NCBI GenBank assembly: GCA_025453925.1
Contig: JALOPK010000274.1
Span: forward strand, 1 to 8,106
From: Candidatus Eiseniibacteriota bacterium
GTDB taxonomy: Bacteria; JAFGKV01
Length of the DNA: 8,106 nt
Reading direction: 5' to 3'
The notes beneath the pieces are model-generated. The model saw only the letters and a list, made by a program, of their open reading frames with translations. It made no database searches and was not told the DNA's origin. Position numbers and translations under genes: made by a program. Shown one piece after another: positions 1 through 6,413 of the stretch. Position 1 is the stretch's first letter; each line of letters begins with the position of its first letter.

Positions 1-514
1 GGCGAATCCCCTGCTGGAGGTTGTCCTGCACGTCGGACCCCACGGTGAAACCCAGGACGACAGCCTGGGGAGCAAGGTCGGTCAAGAGCCGTTCTGCCAG
101 GGCAGCCTCCTGGAGAGTGCCGTAGCCGGGCACGCCGGCATTGCAGACGGCAACCCGGCACCCGGCGGCAGCCAGCAACTCCTCCACCACCGCAGGATAG
201 GCCTCACGCTCTTCCACTCCATACCCAAACGTGAATGAGTCGCCCAACACGAGAACCCGGAGTAGTGCATCCTCCCGCCAGGCCGCACCCCGGAACCCGC
301 GATCGTTGATGACCACCCTCGTGGAATACTCGCCGGAGCGGAGCCTGCCCGAGAATCGAGGTTTCAACCGGTGCGCGAGTGTGCTGTCGGGTAGATACAT
401 CGGGGGAGCAAGCCCGATCGCCTGTGGAGCCGCCAGGCGCACCATGAGTTCACCCGCTGCGAGGGAAAGCAGGCCGGAAAGAAGGATCAAGCCGAACGAT
501 CGACGCGGCGCCAT
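1..514 (-). CDS. SGNH/GDSL-family hydrolase, 3' end beyond window
   Basis: The frame is open from ATG at 514 to the left edge (171 codons seen), so the C-terminal part is missing. Residues 7-21 form a hydrophobic segment followed by GELMVRL, fitting a signal anchor or signal peptide with the enzyme outside the cytoplasmic membrane. NDRGFRG at 70-76 and VLGDSFTFG at 89-97 match SGNH block I, with Ser93 as the predicted nucleophile. NAGVPGYGTLQE at 125-136 matches the region around the block II glycine. VGSDVQDN at 158-165 corresponds to block III, where the family usually has Asn; here it is Ser160. The catalytic Asp/His block lies off the window. Family members remove or transfer acyl groups, often on exported polysaccharides. 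The start overlaps the upstream membrane-protein gene by 28 bases, and its Shine-Dalgarno is weak (GGGGTG). Met24 (445) would cut the hydrophobic segment and is less likely. Substrate unknown; the neighbours suggest a glycan. Confidence 0.82.
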   Translation of the reverse strand, partial: MAPRRSFGLILLSGLLSLAAGELMVRLAAPQAIGLAPPMYLPDSTLAHRLKPRFSGRLRSGEYSTRVVINDRGFRGAAWREDALLRVLVLGDSFTFGYGVEEREAYPAVVEELLAAAGCRVAVCNAGVPGYGTLQEAALAERLLTDLAPQAVVLGFTVGSDVQDNLQQGIR

Positions 515-2199
515 GCACACCCCAGCAGAAGGAGAACCGCGCACCAGACCACCCAGACCACGGGCCGGGGCGTGACCACGCTCGGAATCAGGCCGGAAAG
601 GGCATGCCCGAAGGCACCGGCGGCGTCAAGGACCGCATGGGTACCGTCATGGGCGTTGAACCGGAAAAAGGGTTGTGCCACGAGGACCAGCGTGATGATG
701 CCGCCCGCGTGCCAGAGGATCCGCGCCGGCGGCGAACACCCCCCAAGGCCGCGTGCAAGGAGGACGGCCATGAGTCCCAACGACGGCAACAAGAACCTGC
801 CGGTGGGTGACCAACCGCCGTACCACCAGCTGAACGTAGAGACATAGACGAGCCATGCCGCCAGGAGGAGGGCTTCGCTCCGGAAGGGATGCCGGTTTCG
901 CCACGGGAGGAGTTCATGCATCCCCGCCAGCCAGATCGGTGCGATCCAGAGCAGGCCCGCTTCCTGATCGAGGAAGAGCCCGGGGAGAGCGGTCGGGATC
1001 ATCGCCAGTTGGAATTGGCCGTAGGTATCCGTGGGCGGCAACGCCCGGCCCCAGAAGTGCCAGTGCATCGCCGCTAGTGCCCACCAAAGCACCGAGGCCG
1101 TCACGAGCAAACGCATGCGGGCCCCGCGATGGCGGACGACGGTGAGCGCAAGGACGCCGACCGCCAGGGACCATGTGCCGAGATGGAACCAGGGGATCAA
1201 ACCCAGCGCGATGCCTGCGGCCGCTGCATGGCGGGGGGCCCAGAGCAGCGCCACCACCACCAGGAGCCCCGCTGCGGCATTGGGGTAGATCTGGCCCGGA
1301 TACAGCGAGAGCGGAGCGCAGAGCAGGATTGCGCTCCAGCAGCGAAGCGCCGCGTCATCTTGGTGGCACTTCCGTAAAAGCAGGTAGATGGAAGATGCGA
1401 GCGCGGCCACGATGAGCGAACAAAGCACGCTGACCGCCATTCGCCCCCCCACGGCGTAGAATCCGGCCCCCAGCACGGGCAGGCCCAGGCTATGCTTCGG
1501 GAGAACGATGCCGCGGGCCGTAGGAAGAAGTTGCCCGTTGGTGATGGTCGTCGGGTAGAAGAACCGGTAGTCCTGAGCGGCATGGTTGTTCGACACGTCG
1601 AGATCGTGATCCCTTACCAGGGAATGCATGGCGAGGAGATAGGACGGCTCATCGCCGGTGGCCTCCTGCACCAGCGTCATCCAGAGACCCGATGCCAGCG
1701 ACAGCCCCAGGCTGACTGCCCAGACAAACCGCAGCCCCGGTCTCCATCCGCCCATCACCCAGAGTGGATCGAGGATGAACAGCGAGGCCACGATCACCTG
1801 CCCGGCGCTCGCGAGACCCGCCCCCCCCACCGCCAGGAGTCGGCCTCCCCGAGTCAAAGGATCGCTCGCCACGAGAACGCAGGCGCCAAGGGCGGCCGGG
1901 AGGGCCAGAGTGATGGTCGCGTTCCATCCCATCCGCCGCCCCTGGGCGGCGAGAATCCACGCGAGCGCCACCCAGGCTCCCGCGCATCCAAGGGCGCTCG
2001 CCGCGACAAGGACGCCGGCGGGCAGTGTCGCCAGGCTCGCCAGCTTGCCAACGACCGCAGCGACACGGTACTGGGCAGCGGCGGGAGCCATGCCGGGGAC
2101 CTTGTCGATCAGATGCACCGCGCCCCACCCCAGAAAGGCGCCGACGCCCAGCGGTACCCCCAAGGACGCCTGGCGAGTCCCTTCCGGGACTATTCTCAT
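487..2199 (-). CDS. polytopic membrane protein, GT-C glycosyltransferase-like
   Basis: This 570-residue protein is almost wholly hydrophobic, with roughly a dozen or more candidate membrane segments and a short basic C-terminal tail. GDEPSY at 182-187 follows a membrane segment and resembles the acidic first-loop motif of GT-C (PMT/ArnT-like) lipid-linked sugar transferases. YRFFYP at 211-216, FLDQEAGLLWIAP at 409-421 and WYGGWSPTGRF at 459-469 are other conserved-looking loop motifs. About 180 residues precede the GDEP motif, longer than in a typical GT39/ArnT protein. A role in transferring a sugar from a polyprenyl carrier to an envelope glycan is inferred from motifs and from the adjacent transferase and SGNH hydrolase; sugar and acceptor cannot be read. 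The ATG lies one base after the stop of the upstream gene, inside a strong hairpin loop. The gene contains a G8 and a G7 run (minus strand). A transport or polymerase role is possible. Confidence 0.8.
   Translation of the reverse strand: MRIVPEGTRQASLGVPLGVGAFLGWGAVHLIDKVPGMAPAAAQYRVAAVVGKLASLATLPAGVLVAASALGCAGAWVALAWILAAQGRRMGWNATITLALPAALGACVLVASDPLTRGGRLLAVGGAGLASAGQVIVASLFILDPLWVMGGWRPGLRFVWAVSLGLSLASGLWMTLVQEATGDEPSYLLAMHSLVRDHDLDVSNNHAAQDYRFFYPTTITNGQLLPTARGIVLPKHSLGLPVLGAGFYAVGGRMAVSVLCSLIVAALASSIYLLLRKCHQDDAALRCWSAILLCAPLSLYPGQIYPNAAAGLLVVVALLWAPRHAAAAGIALGLIPWFHLGTWSLAVGVLALTVVRHRGARMRLLVTASVLWWALAAMHWHFWGRALPPTDTYGQFQLAMIPTALPGLFLDQEAGLLWIAPIWLAGMHELLPWRNRHPFRSEALLLAAWLVYVSTFSWWYGGWSPTGRFLLPSLGLMAVLLARGLGGCSPPARILWHAGGIITLVLVAQPFFRFNAHDGTHAVLDAAGAFGHALSGLIPSVVTPRPVVWVVWCAVLLLLGCAWRRVDRSA
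1821..1828 (-). repeat. G8 homopolymer inside the 570-residue membrane-protein gene
   Basis: Eight G residues on the coding strand span codons 124-127 (Val-Gly-Gly-Ala). A second run of seven G (1444-1450) lies in the same gene at about codons 250-253. Loss or gain of a single base in either would shift the frame early. Such tracts are known slippage sites, but in GC-rich DNA they also arise by chance. Confidence 0.6.
2176..2191 (-). promoter_or_regulatory. alternative 6-bp hairpin with GGAA tetraloop
   Basis: AGUCCC (2191-2186) pairs with GGGACU (2181-2176) around a GGAA loop, which fits the stable GNRA class. It lies in codons 3-8 of the downstream membrane-protein gene. Its 5' arm is the same AGUCCC that closes the 11-bp start-codon hairpin, so the two structures exclude each other. 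A ribosome covering the end of the upstream gene would free this arm and favour the small hairpin, exposing the ATG. Pairing is directly seen; the switching is inferred. Confidence 0.45.
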
Positions 2200-2213
2200 A
2201 TTAGAATAGTCCC
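2186..2213 (-). promoter_or_regulatory. 11-bp hairpin holding a start codon in its loop
   Basis: On the minus-strand RNA, GGGACUAUUCU (2213-2203) pairs perfectly with AGAAUAGUCCC (2196-2186), leaving the six-base loop AAUAUG (2202-2197). The last three loop bases are the ATG of the 570-residue membrane protein. The stop codon TAA of the glycosyltransferase begins at the last base of the 5' arm. The only purine-rich ribosome-site candidate (GAAGAAGGGA) runs into the 5' arm. The position suggests that translation of the downstream gene depends on ribosomes finishing the upstream one. No U-tract follows, so it is not an ordinary terminator. The pairing is seen; the regulatory role is inferred. 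Confidence 0.55.
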
Positions 2214-3577
2214 TTCTTCATCCATGAGCGGGTATCGCTGTAGTCCAGCTTGCCGCCTCGTCCCAGGAGGGCGAGAACCTGCTCCCAGTTGGCGGCCACG
2301 TGGTCCGCGAAATTGAAGCAGAACGCCAAGGCGATCAGGCTCCATGCCGCCAGGACGGGCCCGCGAAGTTTCGCCCGCGACCGCCATCCCATTGCTGCGA
2401 GAGCGGCCAGGGTCGGAACCACGGGGTAGTGGTAGCGGAAACCGCCGATGAAGACGCTGCAGGCGGCGCAATGCGCGAGCGTGAGGAACACCGCCACACG
2501 TACACCGCGGTCGCGCCACGCGATGACCGTCCCGGCGGCGGCGCCGATCACCACCAGAGGAAAGACCGGAAGCAACACGGCCGCTGCGGCGGCCAGGACA
2601 CCCCTCGGAAGGTCTCCCCAGTAGCCTTGCTTGTAGTAGAACAGCGAGAGCAGTTCGAGGCGCCAGAATTGCAGGGACTTCCGCCACCACAGGTGCAGGA
2701 ACTGCCCGGGGTGAGCGCGGATGAAGCGGAGCGCCTGAGCCCGGGCGAAGCGATCTGCCTCGACCTCCGACATGCCCTCCATCTGATCCCATTGGGCCCG
2801 GCGAATGGTCATCTCTGCCTCACCCTGGAGCCATCCCTCGTTGTTGCCTTCCCACAGGGCATTGCCGCCTTTGGTGTCGAGCCACACCCAGTGCCCCAAG
2901 GTGCGGAGGTTCCGATAACCCCAGGGAGCGACGATGGCGGCCGCGGTGAGCCAGACCGCGACAACCGCGACGGTCCGCCGACGGGAGGGGTGCGCCAGGA
3001 GCACCACGGAATGGGCGGCCGACGTCACCAGGAGCACGGCATTGCACAGCGCCCCGGCGGCTACGGTGACGCCGGCGACGACCGCTCTTCCGATGCCGCC
3101 CCCCGTGCCCCACAGCCTCGAGAACGCAATGAGCTGGAGAAGCCACAACGGCCCCAGAATGGCTTCGCGGTGGAGGTAGGTCGCGTAGAGAATCCTGTCG
3201 GGGTAGCACGCGACGATCCAGGCAGCCGGCAGGGCATAGCCTCCCCATCCCAGCATGCGCGCGGCATGGAACGCCAGGTACGCATCGAGCCCACCGAGGC
3301 CTGCCTGCACGAGCCGTGCAGCCATAACACTGGGGTCGCCCACGAGCCGATACACGGCCGCCAGGAACGCGGGGTACAGGGGCTCGCGAAAAGCAGTGGG
3401 GCCGTTTCCCGCGGCATATCCTCTGCCTTCCAGCATCGAGACAGCGAGCTGATGATACTCGACCATATCGATCAGTGGCTCGGCATGGCGGGTGATCACC
3501 ACGACGGCGACTCGAAGAAAGATCGCCGTGCAGACGGCGAGGCCGAGCGGGAGAGAGATCCCGCCCGGCCTCGTCAT
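2201..3577 (-). CDS. GT-C (PMT/ArnT-like) membrane glycosyltransferase
   Basis: The 458-residue protein has a classic GT-C layout. The first membrane segment is at about 8-29, followed by an extracytoplasmic loop with Asp37 in IDMVEYHQLA, LEGRGY at 49-54 and FREPLYPAF at 63-71. Further membrane segments reach about residue 220, then PWGYRNLRTLG at 218-228. A large loop follows with GGNALWEGNNEGW at 237-249, then more membrane helices and RYHYPVVP at 381-388. These motifs recur in dolichol/undecaprenyl-phosphate-sugar dependent transferases (PF13231/PF02366-type), with Asp37 the likely catalytic acid. It would move a sugar from a lipid carrier to an acceptor on the outer face of the membrane; donor and acceptor are unknown. 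I chose ATG 3577, 13 bases after the vorA stop. The longer frame from 3646 would overlap vorA by 56 bases and add 23 basic, non-family residues. No clear Shine-Dalgarno is seen. The stop codon and final codons form part of a hairpin shared with the next gene. Confidence 0.87.
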   Translation of the reverse strand: MTRPGGISLPLGLAVCTAIFLRVAVVVITRHAEPLIDMVEYHQLAVSMLEGRGYAAGNGPTAFREPLYPAFLAAVYRLVGDPSVMAARLVQAGLGGLDAYLAFHAARMLGWGGYALPAAWIVACYPDRILYATYLHREAILGPLWLLQLIAFSRLWGTGGGIGRAVVAGVTVAAGALCNAVLLVTSAAHSVVLLAHPSRRRTVAVVAVWLTAAAIVAPWGYRNLRTLGHWVWLDTKGGNALWEGNNEGWLQGEAEMTIRRAQWDQMEGMSEVEADRFARAQALRFIRAHPGQFLHLWWRKSLQFWRLELLSLFYYKQGYWGDLPRGVLAAAAAVLLPVFPLVVIGAAAGTVIAWRDRGVRVAVFLTLAHCAACSVFIGGFRYHYPVVPTLAALAAMGWRSRAKLRGPVLAAWSLIALAFCFNFADHVAANWEQVLALLGRGGKLDYSDTRSWMKKGLF

Positions 3578-3590
3578 GGATCTATCGGGA

Positions 3591-5030
3591 CTATGAGGCC
3601 AACGCGTCGCGTGCGATGCGCATGCCCGCGGCGACCGCCCGCTCATTCAGCTCGATCATATTCTTGCGCTTGATGACCAGCGGCAGGATCGACTTGACCA
3701 CGCCTTCGTCGAATACCCCTCGTGACGCCACGATGAACGCGCCCATGGCCACGAAGTTCGAGGCCTTCCCGTTACCCAGTTCCTTGTCGGCCACTTCCGT
3801 GAAGGGCAGCCCGTAGGCCTTGACGTCAGATCGTTCGATCGTGCGGTCGACCAGTGAGCTATCGTACAGGATAAGCCCGCCCGGCTTCACCATCGGGGCG
3901 AACTTGTCGATGGAGGGGCCGTTGAACGCAATCAATACATCCGAGTCATGGACCAGCGGAGTTCCGATACGGTGCTCGGAGATGCGCACGTGGCAGTTCG
4001 CTGTGCCGCCCCGCATCTCGGGACCGTAACTGGGCAGCCAGGTGGCGTGGTATCCCGCGCGCATGCCGGCCTGGGCCAACGCCAAACCAAGTAGAAGCAC
4101 ACCCTGCCCGCCGAACCCAGCCACCTTGATCTGCGGGTCCTTGATCGCCTGCGGACTGCGCACGAAAGCGATGTCCGGCTCCTCGGTGGGGAGATCCAAC
4201 GCCGCGACAACATCGGCAGGGCCGTAGGTCCTGTCCTCGAGAGCCTCGCTCTCGCGCGACTCGATCTCGTCCTTGAACAGCTTCACTGGGAACACCGGCT
4301 CCAGCATCTCGACGATCCAGCGGTTGGCTTCGCGCGTGGGCACTTTCCAGTTGGTGGGGCAGGCTGCCAGGGCTTCAACAAACGTGAATCCCTTGCCGTC
4401 GACCTGCGCCTTCAGGGCCTTGCGGACCGCTTTCCGCGCCTGCATGATGTGCTTGGCATCGGTGAGGGCCACCCGTTCAACGTAGGCCGGCGCCTTCAGG
4501 GTGCTGAGAAGCTCGCACATCCCCAGGGGATACCCTTCGTTGCCCGCCTTCCGGCCGTGAGGGCTGGTGGTGGTGCGCATGCCAAGAAGGGTCGTGGGGG
4601 CCATCTGGCCTCCGGTCATGCCGTAGATCGCGTTGTTCACGAAAAACACACTGATTCTCTCGCCTCGGTTGGCTGCTTGGAGGATCTCGTTTCCGCCGAT
4701 GCCCGCGAGATCGCCGTCTCCCTGGTAGGAGATGACGACGCTCTTCGGATTCGCCCGCTTCATCCCCGTCGCTACCGCAGGCGCCCTCCCGTGGGGCGCC
4801 TGGATATTGCCGCAGTCGAAGTAGTAGTACGCGAACACACTGCAGCCCACGGGGCTGATGAACACCGTATGTTCCTTCAACCCGAAATCATCCATGGCCT
4901 CGGCGATGAGCTTGTGCAGGATGCCGTGCCCGCACCCGGGGCAGTAATGGGTGACTTCCTTGTTGGCACCCCCCTTGCGCTCGTAGATATCGTAGAACGA
5001 CTTGGCCTTGCGGAAGATTGTCTCAGCCAT
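3591..5030 (-). CDS. vorA: 2-oxoacid:ferredoxin oxidoreductase, fused TPP-binding beta and gamma subunits (VorA-type)
   Basis: The 479-residue protein joins two subunits that are separate in many relatives. Residues 1 to about 290 form the TPP-binding subunit. CPGCGH at 30-35, Cys63 (PVGCS) and Cys224 (ACPTNW) supply the four ligands expected for the proximal [4Fe-4S] cluster. GDGD at 104-107 and NN at 132-133 form the TPP/Mg motif. Residues 301-479 are the gamma domain (POR_gamma, PF01558), opening with GFGGQG at 305-310 and including YGPEMRGGTA. With the alpha and ferredoxin subunits it would oxidatively decarboxylate a 2-oxoacid to acyl-CoA, reducing ferredoxin, in the cytoplasm. The fused arrangement and about 480-residue length match VorA of Methanothermobacter as I recall it, favouring branched-chain 2-oxoacids; 2-oxoglutarate or an aromatic 2-oxoacid cannot be excluded. 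ATG 5030 is chosen over GTG 5033 because GGAGG lies 7 bases upstream. The start overlaps the vorB stop as TGATG. Both domains look intact. Confidence 0.93.
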   Translation of the reverse strand: MAETIFRKAKSFYDIYERKGGANKEVTHYCPGCGHGILHKLIAEAMDDFGLKEHTVFISPVGCSVFAYYYFDCGNIQAPHGRAPAVATGMKRANPKSVVISYQGDGDLAGIGGNEILQAANRGERISVFFVNNAIYGMTGGQMAPTTLLGMRTTTSPHGRKAGNEGYPLGMCELLSTLKAPAYVERVALTDAKHIMQARKAVRKALKAQVDGKGFTFVEALAACPTNWKVPTREANRWIVEMLEPVFPVKLFKDEIESRESEALEDRTYGPADVVAALDLPTEEPDIAFVRSPQAIKDPQIKVAGFGGQGVLLLGLALAQAGMRAGYHATWLPSYGPEMRGGTANCHVRISEHRIGTPLVHDSDVLIAFNGPSIDKFAPMVKPGGLILYDSSLVDRTIERSDVKAYGLPFTEVADKELGNGKASNFVAMGAFIVASRGVFDEGVVKSILPLVIKRKNMIELNERAVAAGMRIARDALAS

Positions 5031-5983
5031 CACACAGCCTCCAGGTGCACCATCATTCCTTTGCTCATCTCAACGACGAAGAGCTTCCTGCCGTCATCGG
5101 CGAGCCGAGCCAGCCGCTTCTCAGGGAACGGCCACAGGGTGACCGGCCTGAAGAGCCCCACCTTCTTGCCCTCGGCTCTCACCTGCTCGACGGCACTCTG
5201 GAGCACGCGAGCCACCACTCCGTATCCCACGCATATCAACTCGGCATCGTCCACCATGAACTCCTCATACCGCACCTCCGCACTCTCAATCTCCGCATAC
5301 TTGGCATAGAGATTGTTGATGTGTCGTTCCAGATCGTCGGGTTCGAGGTCGATAGAGGTGATGAGGTTCTTGTGAGTTTCCGCGGTCCCCGCGGTGGCCC
5401 AGGGCTTGGGAGGCAGGTCACCCTCCGGTACCGGAGAAGGGAACTCCACGGGTTCCATCATCTGCCCGATGAATCCATCGGCCATGACCACCACCGGCGT
5501 GCGATACCGGTCCGCCAGCTCGAAGGCGAGCATCGTGAGATCGCACATCTCTTGGGCACAGTTGGGCGCGAGCACGATGAGCTTGTAGTTTCCATGCCCG
5601 CCGCCTTTGACCATCTGATTGTAGTCGCTCTGTTCCGGGGCAATGTTCCCGAGGCCAGGCCCGCCCCTGGTGATGTCAACAATGACGCAGGAGAGTTCTG
5701 CGCCGGCGGCATAGCTGATCCCCTCTTGCTTGAGGCTGATGCCCGGGCTCGAGGACGCTGTCATGGCGCGGATGCCCGCGGAGGCCGCCCCATAGACCAT
5801 GTTGATGGCGCCGATCTCGCTTTCGGCCTGGAGGAAGGTCCGGCCGACCAGCGGGAAGTAGTACGCGGCCGCCTCCGCAATCTCGCTGGCGGGGGTGATC
5901 GGGTAGCCGTAGAAGGCCCGGCACCCCGCCAAAATCGCACCCTTCACCACTGCCTCGTTTCCCTTGATGAACTGCTTCGCCAT
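5030..5983 (-). CDS. vorB: 2-oxoacid:ferredoxin oxidoreductase alpha subunit, VorB-type, short C-terminus
   Basis: This 317-residue protein is the alpha subunit of a 2-ketoisovalerate-type ferredoxin oxidoreductase. It carries the pyrimidine-binding half of the TPP site and the second domain. [10 protein letters not shown] at 25-34 contains the conserved Thr30 of this superfamily. [12 protein letters not shown], then [12 protein letters not shown] and [16 protein letters not shown], are strongly diagnostic and resemble VorB proteins more than pyruvate enzymes. [15 protein letters not shown] and VVEMSKG mark the C-terminal domain. VorB proteins I recall are about 350 residues and continue about 35 residues after this VEMS motif; here the frame stops ten residues after VEMS (MMVHLEAV, then TGA), so the tail appears lost. 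The shared TGATG with vorA argues for coupled translation and one-to-one subunit supply. The start is clear: a GGAGG lies 5 bases before the ATG and overlaps the stop of the ferredoxin gene. Exact substrate is inferred only. Confidence 0.92.
   Translation of the reverse strand: MAKQFIKGNEAVVKGAILAGCRAFYGYPITPASEIAEAAAYYFPLVGRTFLQAESEIGAINMVYGAASAGIRAMTASSSPGISLKQEGISYAAGAELSCVIVDITRGGPGLGNIAPEQSDYNQMVKGGGHGNYKLIVLAPNCAQEMCDLTMLAFELADRYRTPVVVMADGFIGQMMEPVEFPSPVPEGDLPPKPWATAGTAETHKNLITSIDLEPDDLERHINNLYAKYAEIESAEVRYEEFMVDDAELICVGYGVVARVLQSAVEQVRAEGKKVGLFRPVTLWPFPEKRLARLADDGRKLFVVEMSKGMMVHLEAV
5038..5042 (-). promoter_or_regulatory. ribosome binding site of vorA
   Basis: GGAGG lies within the last codons of vorB, 7 bases before ATG 5030 and only 4 before GTG 5033. 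It decides in favour of the ATG and fits coupled translation across the TGATG overlap. Confidence 0.75.
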
Positions 5984-5988
5984 GTCTC

Positions 5989-5993
5989 CCTCC
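5989..5993 (-). promoter_or_regulatory. ribosome binding site of vorB
   Basis: GGAGG, continuing as GGAGA, lies 5 bases before ATG 5983 and overlaps the TAG stop of the ferredoxin gene. Confidence 0.75.
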
Positions 5994-6226
5994 TACCCTC
6001 GGCGTCTGATCACGGTGATCGCCCCTGGCTCAGGGCAGGTGTAGAAACAGGTCGCGCACCCGGTACACCCCTCACCCCTGTAGCGGGCGGGATGGTAGCT
6101 CATGAGGTTGAAATGTGTCGCAACCTCAAGAACCTTCGCGGGGCACGCGTCCACACACCGGTGGCAGCCCTTGCACTCTTCTTCTCGTATGATAACCTCG
6201 GACACGGCTGGCGCCTCGGTCGGCAT
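5993..6226 (-). CDS. 2[4Fe-4S] ferredoxin subunit (delta) of the 2-oxoacid oxidoreductase
   Basis: The 77-residue protein has two complete CxxCxxCxxxCP motifs: Cys18, 21, 24 and 28, then Cys54, 57, 60 and 64. These bind two [4Fe-4S] clusters, as in the small electron-transfer subunit of VOR/POR/KOR complexes. It would carry electrons from the TPP-site cluster to free ferredoxin. The 25 residues between the motifs include a tyrosine- and histidine-containing stretch ([11 protein letters not shown]) typical of delta subunits of this group. The subunit is called VorC or VorD depending on the species naming scheme, so no symbol is given. ATG 6226 is preferred over the in-frame ATG at 6292 because GGAGG ends 8 bases before it, while the extra 22 residues from 6292 are not ferredoxin-like and have no ribosome site. 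It is the first gene of the operon; its stop TAG overlaps the vorB ribosome binding site, ten bases before the vorB start. Confidence 0.93.
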   Translation of the reverse strand: MPTEAPAVSEVIIREEECKGCHRCVDACPAKVLEVATHFNLMSYHPARYRGEGCTGCATCFYTCPEPGAITVIRRRG

Positions 6227-6234
6227 AGGTACGA

Positions 6235-6239
6235 CCTCC
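6235..6239 (-). promoter_or_regulatory. ribosome binding site of the ferredoxin subunit
   Basis: GGAGG within GGGAGGT lies 8 bases before ATG 6226. The alternative in-frame ATG at 6292 has no such sequence, so this site decides the start. Confidence 0.75.
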
Positions 6240-6330
6240 CAACAGGTGGTGAATCTGAACAGCATGACAGGGGACCGAAAGCGCCAGGCCATTCCAGGAT
6301 ACAGGACGCCTCATGTCCTCTGTCGGTCCG

Positions 6331-6359
6331 AACATACGCCCCGATGGCGGCGAGCGCAA
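6331..6359 (-). promoter_or_regulatory. weak candidate promoter for the vor operon
   Basis: TTGCGC (6359-6354) and TATGTT (6336-6331) are separated by exactly 17 bases and lie about 105 bases before the ferredoxin start. Each hexamer keeps only part of the sigma70 consensus, and sigma factor preferences of this organism are unknown. It is the best-spaced pair I see in the 187-base spacer, but chance is possible. Confidence 0.25.
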
Positions 6360-6377
6360 CAGGCCACGCGGACTATC

Positions 6378-6393
6378 CGGAGGGGACCCTCCG
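6378..6393 (-). terminator. GC-rich hairpin after the peptidase gene, possible terminator
   Basis: CGGAGGG and CCCTCCG form a perfect 7-bp palindrome with a 2-base centre, about 20 bases after the peptidase stop codon. In RNA the loop would open to at least four bases. No T-run follows on either strand, so it would at best be a weak or factor-assisted terminator or an RNA 3' end stabiliser. Confidence 0.3.
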
Positions 6394-6413
6394 CCGGGCG
6401 CAATCGGTCCCGG

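Noticed and set aside
82-288. Minus-strand 68-codon frame near the left edge
   Set aside because: It lies in another frame inside the SGNH hydrolase gene, whose GDSFTFG and GVPGYGT motifs are unmistakable.
1492-2316. Plus-strand open frame (274 codons) opposite the 570-residue membrane protein
   Set aside because: Translation is polar and biased, without domain signals; a shadow of the membrane-protein gene.
3578-3646. Upstream ATG (3646) extending the glycosyltransferase by 23 residues
   Set aside because: It would overlap vorA by 56 bases, has no ribosome site, and adds polar residues before the expected first membrane segment.
2300-3673. Plus-strand open frame (457 codons) opposite the glycosyltransferase
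   Set aside because: Low-complexity, arginine- and proline-rich translation with no domain; the minus-strand frame has clear GT-C motifs.
4449-5309. Plus-strand open frame (286 codons) opposite vorA and vorB
   Set aside because: Both minus-strand frames carry diagnostic cofactor motifs; the antisense translation carries none.
6227-6292. Upstream ATG (6292) extending the ferredoxin subunit by 22 residues
   Set aside because: No ribosome site precedes it, while ATG 6226 has GGAGG 8 bases upstream and gives the usual delta-subunit length.
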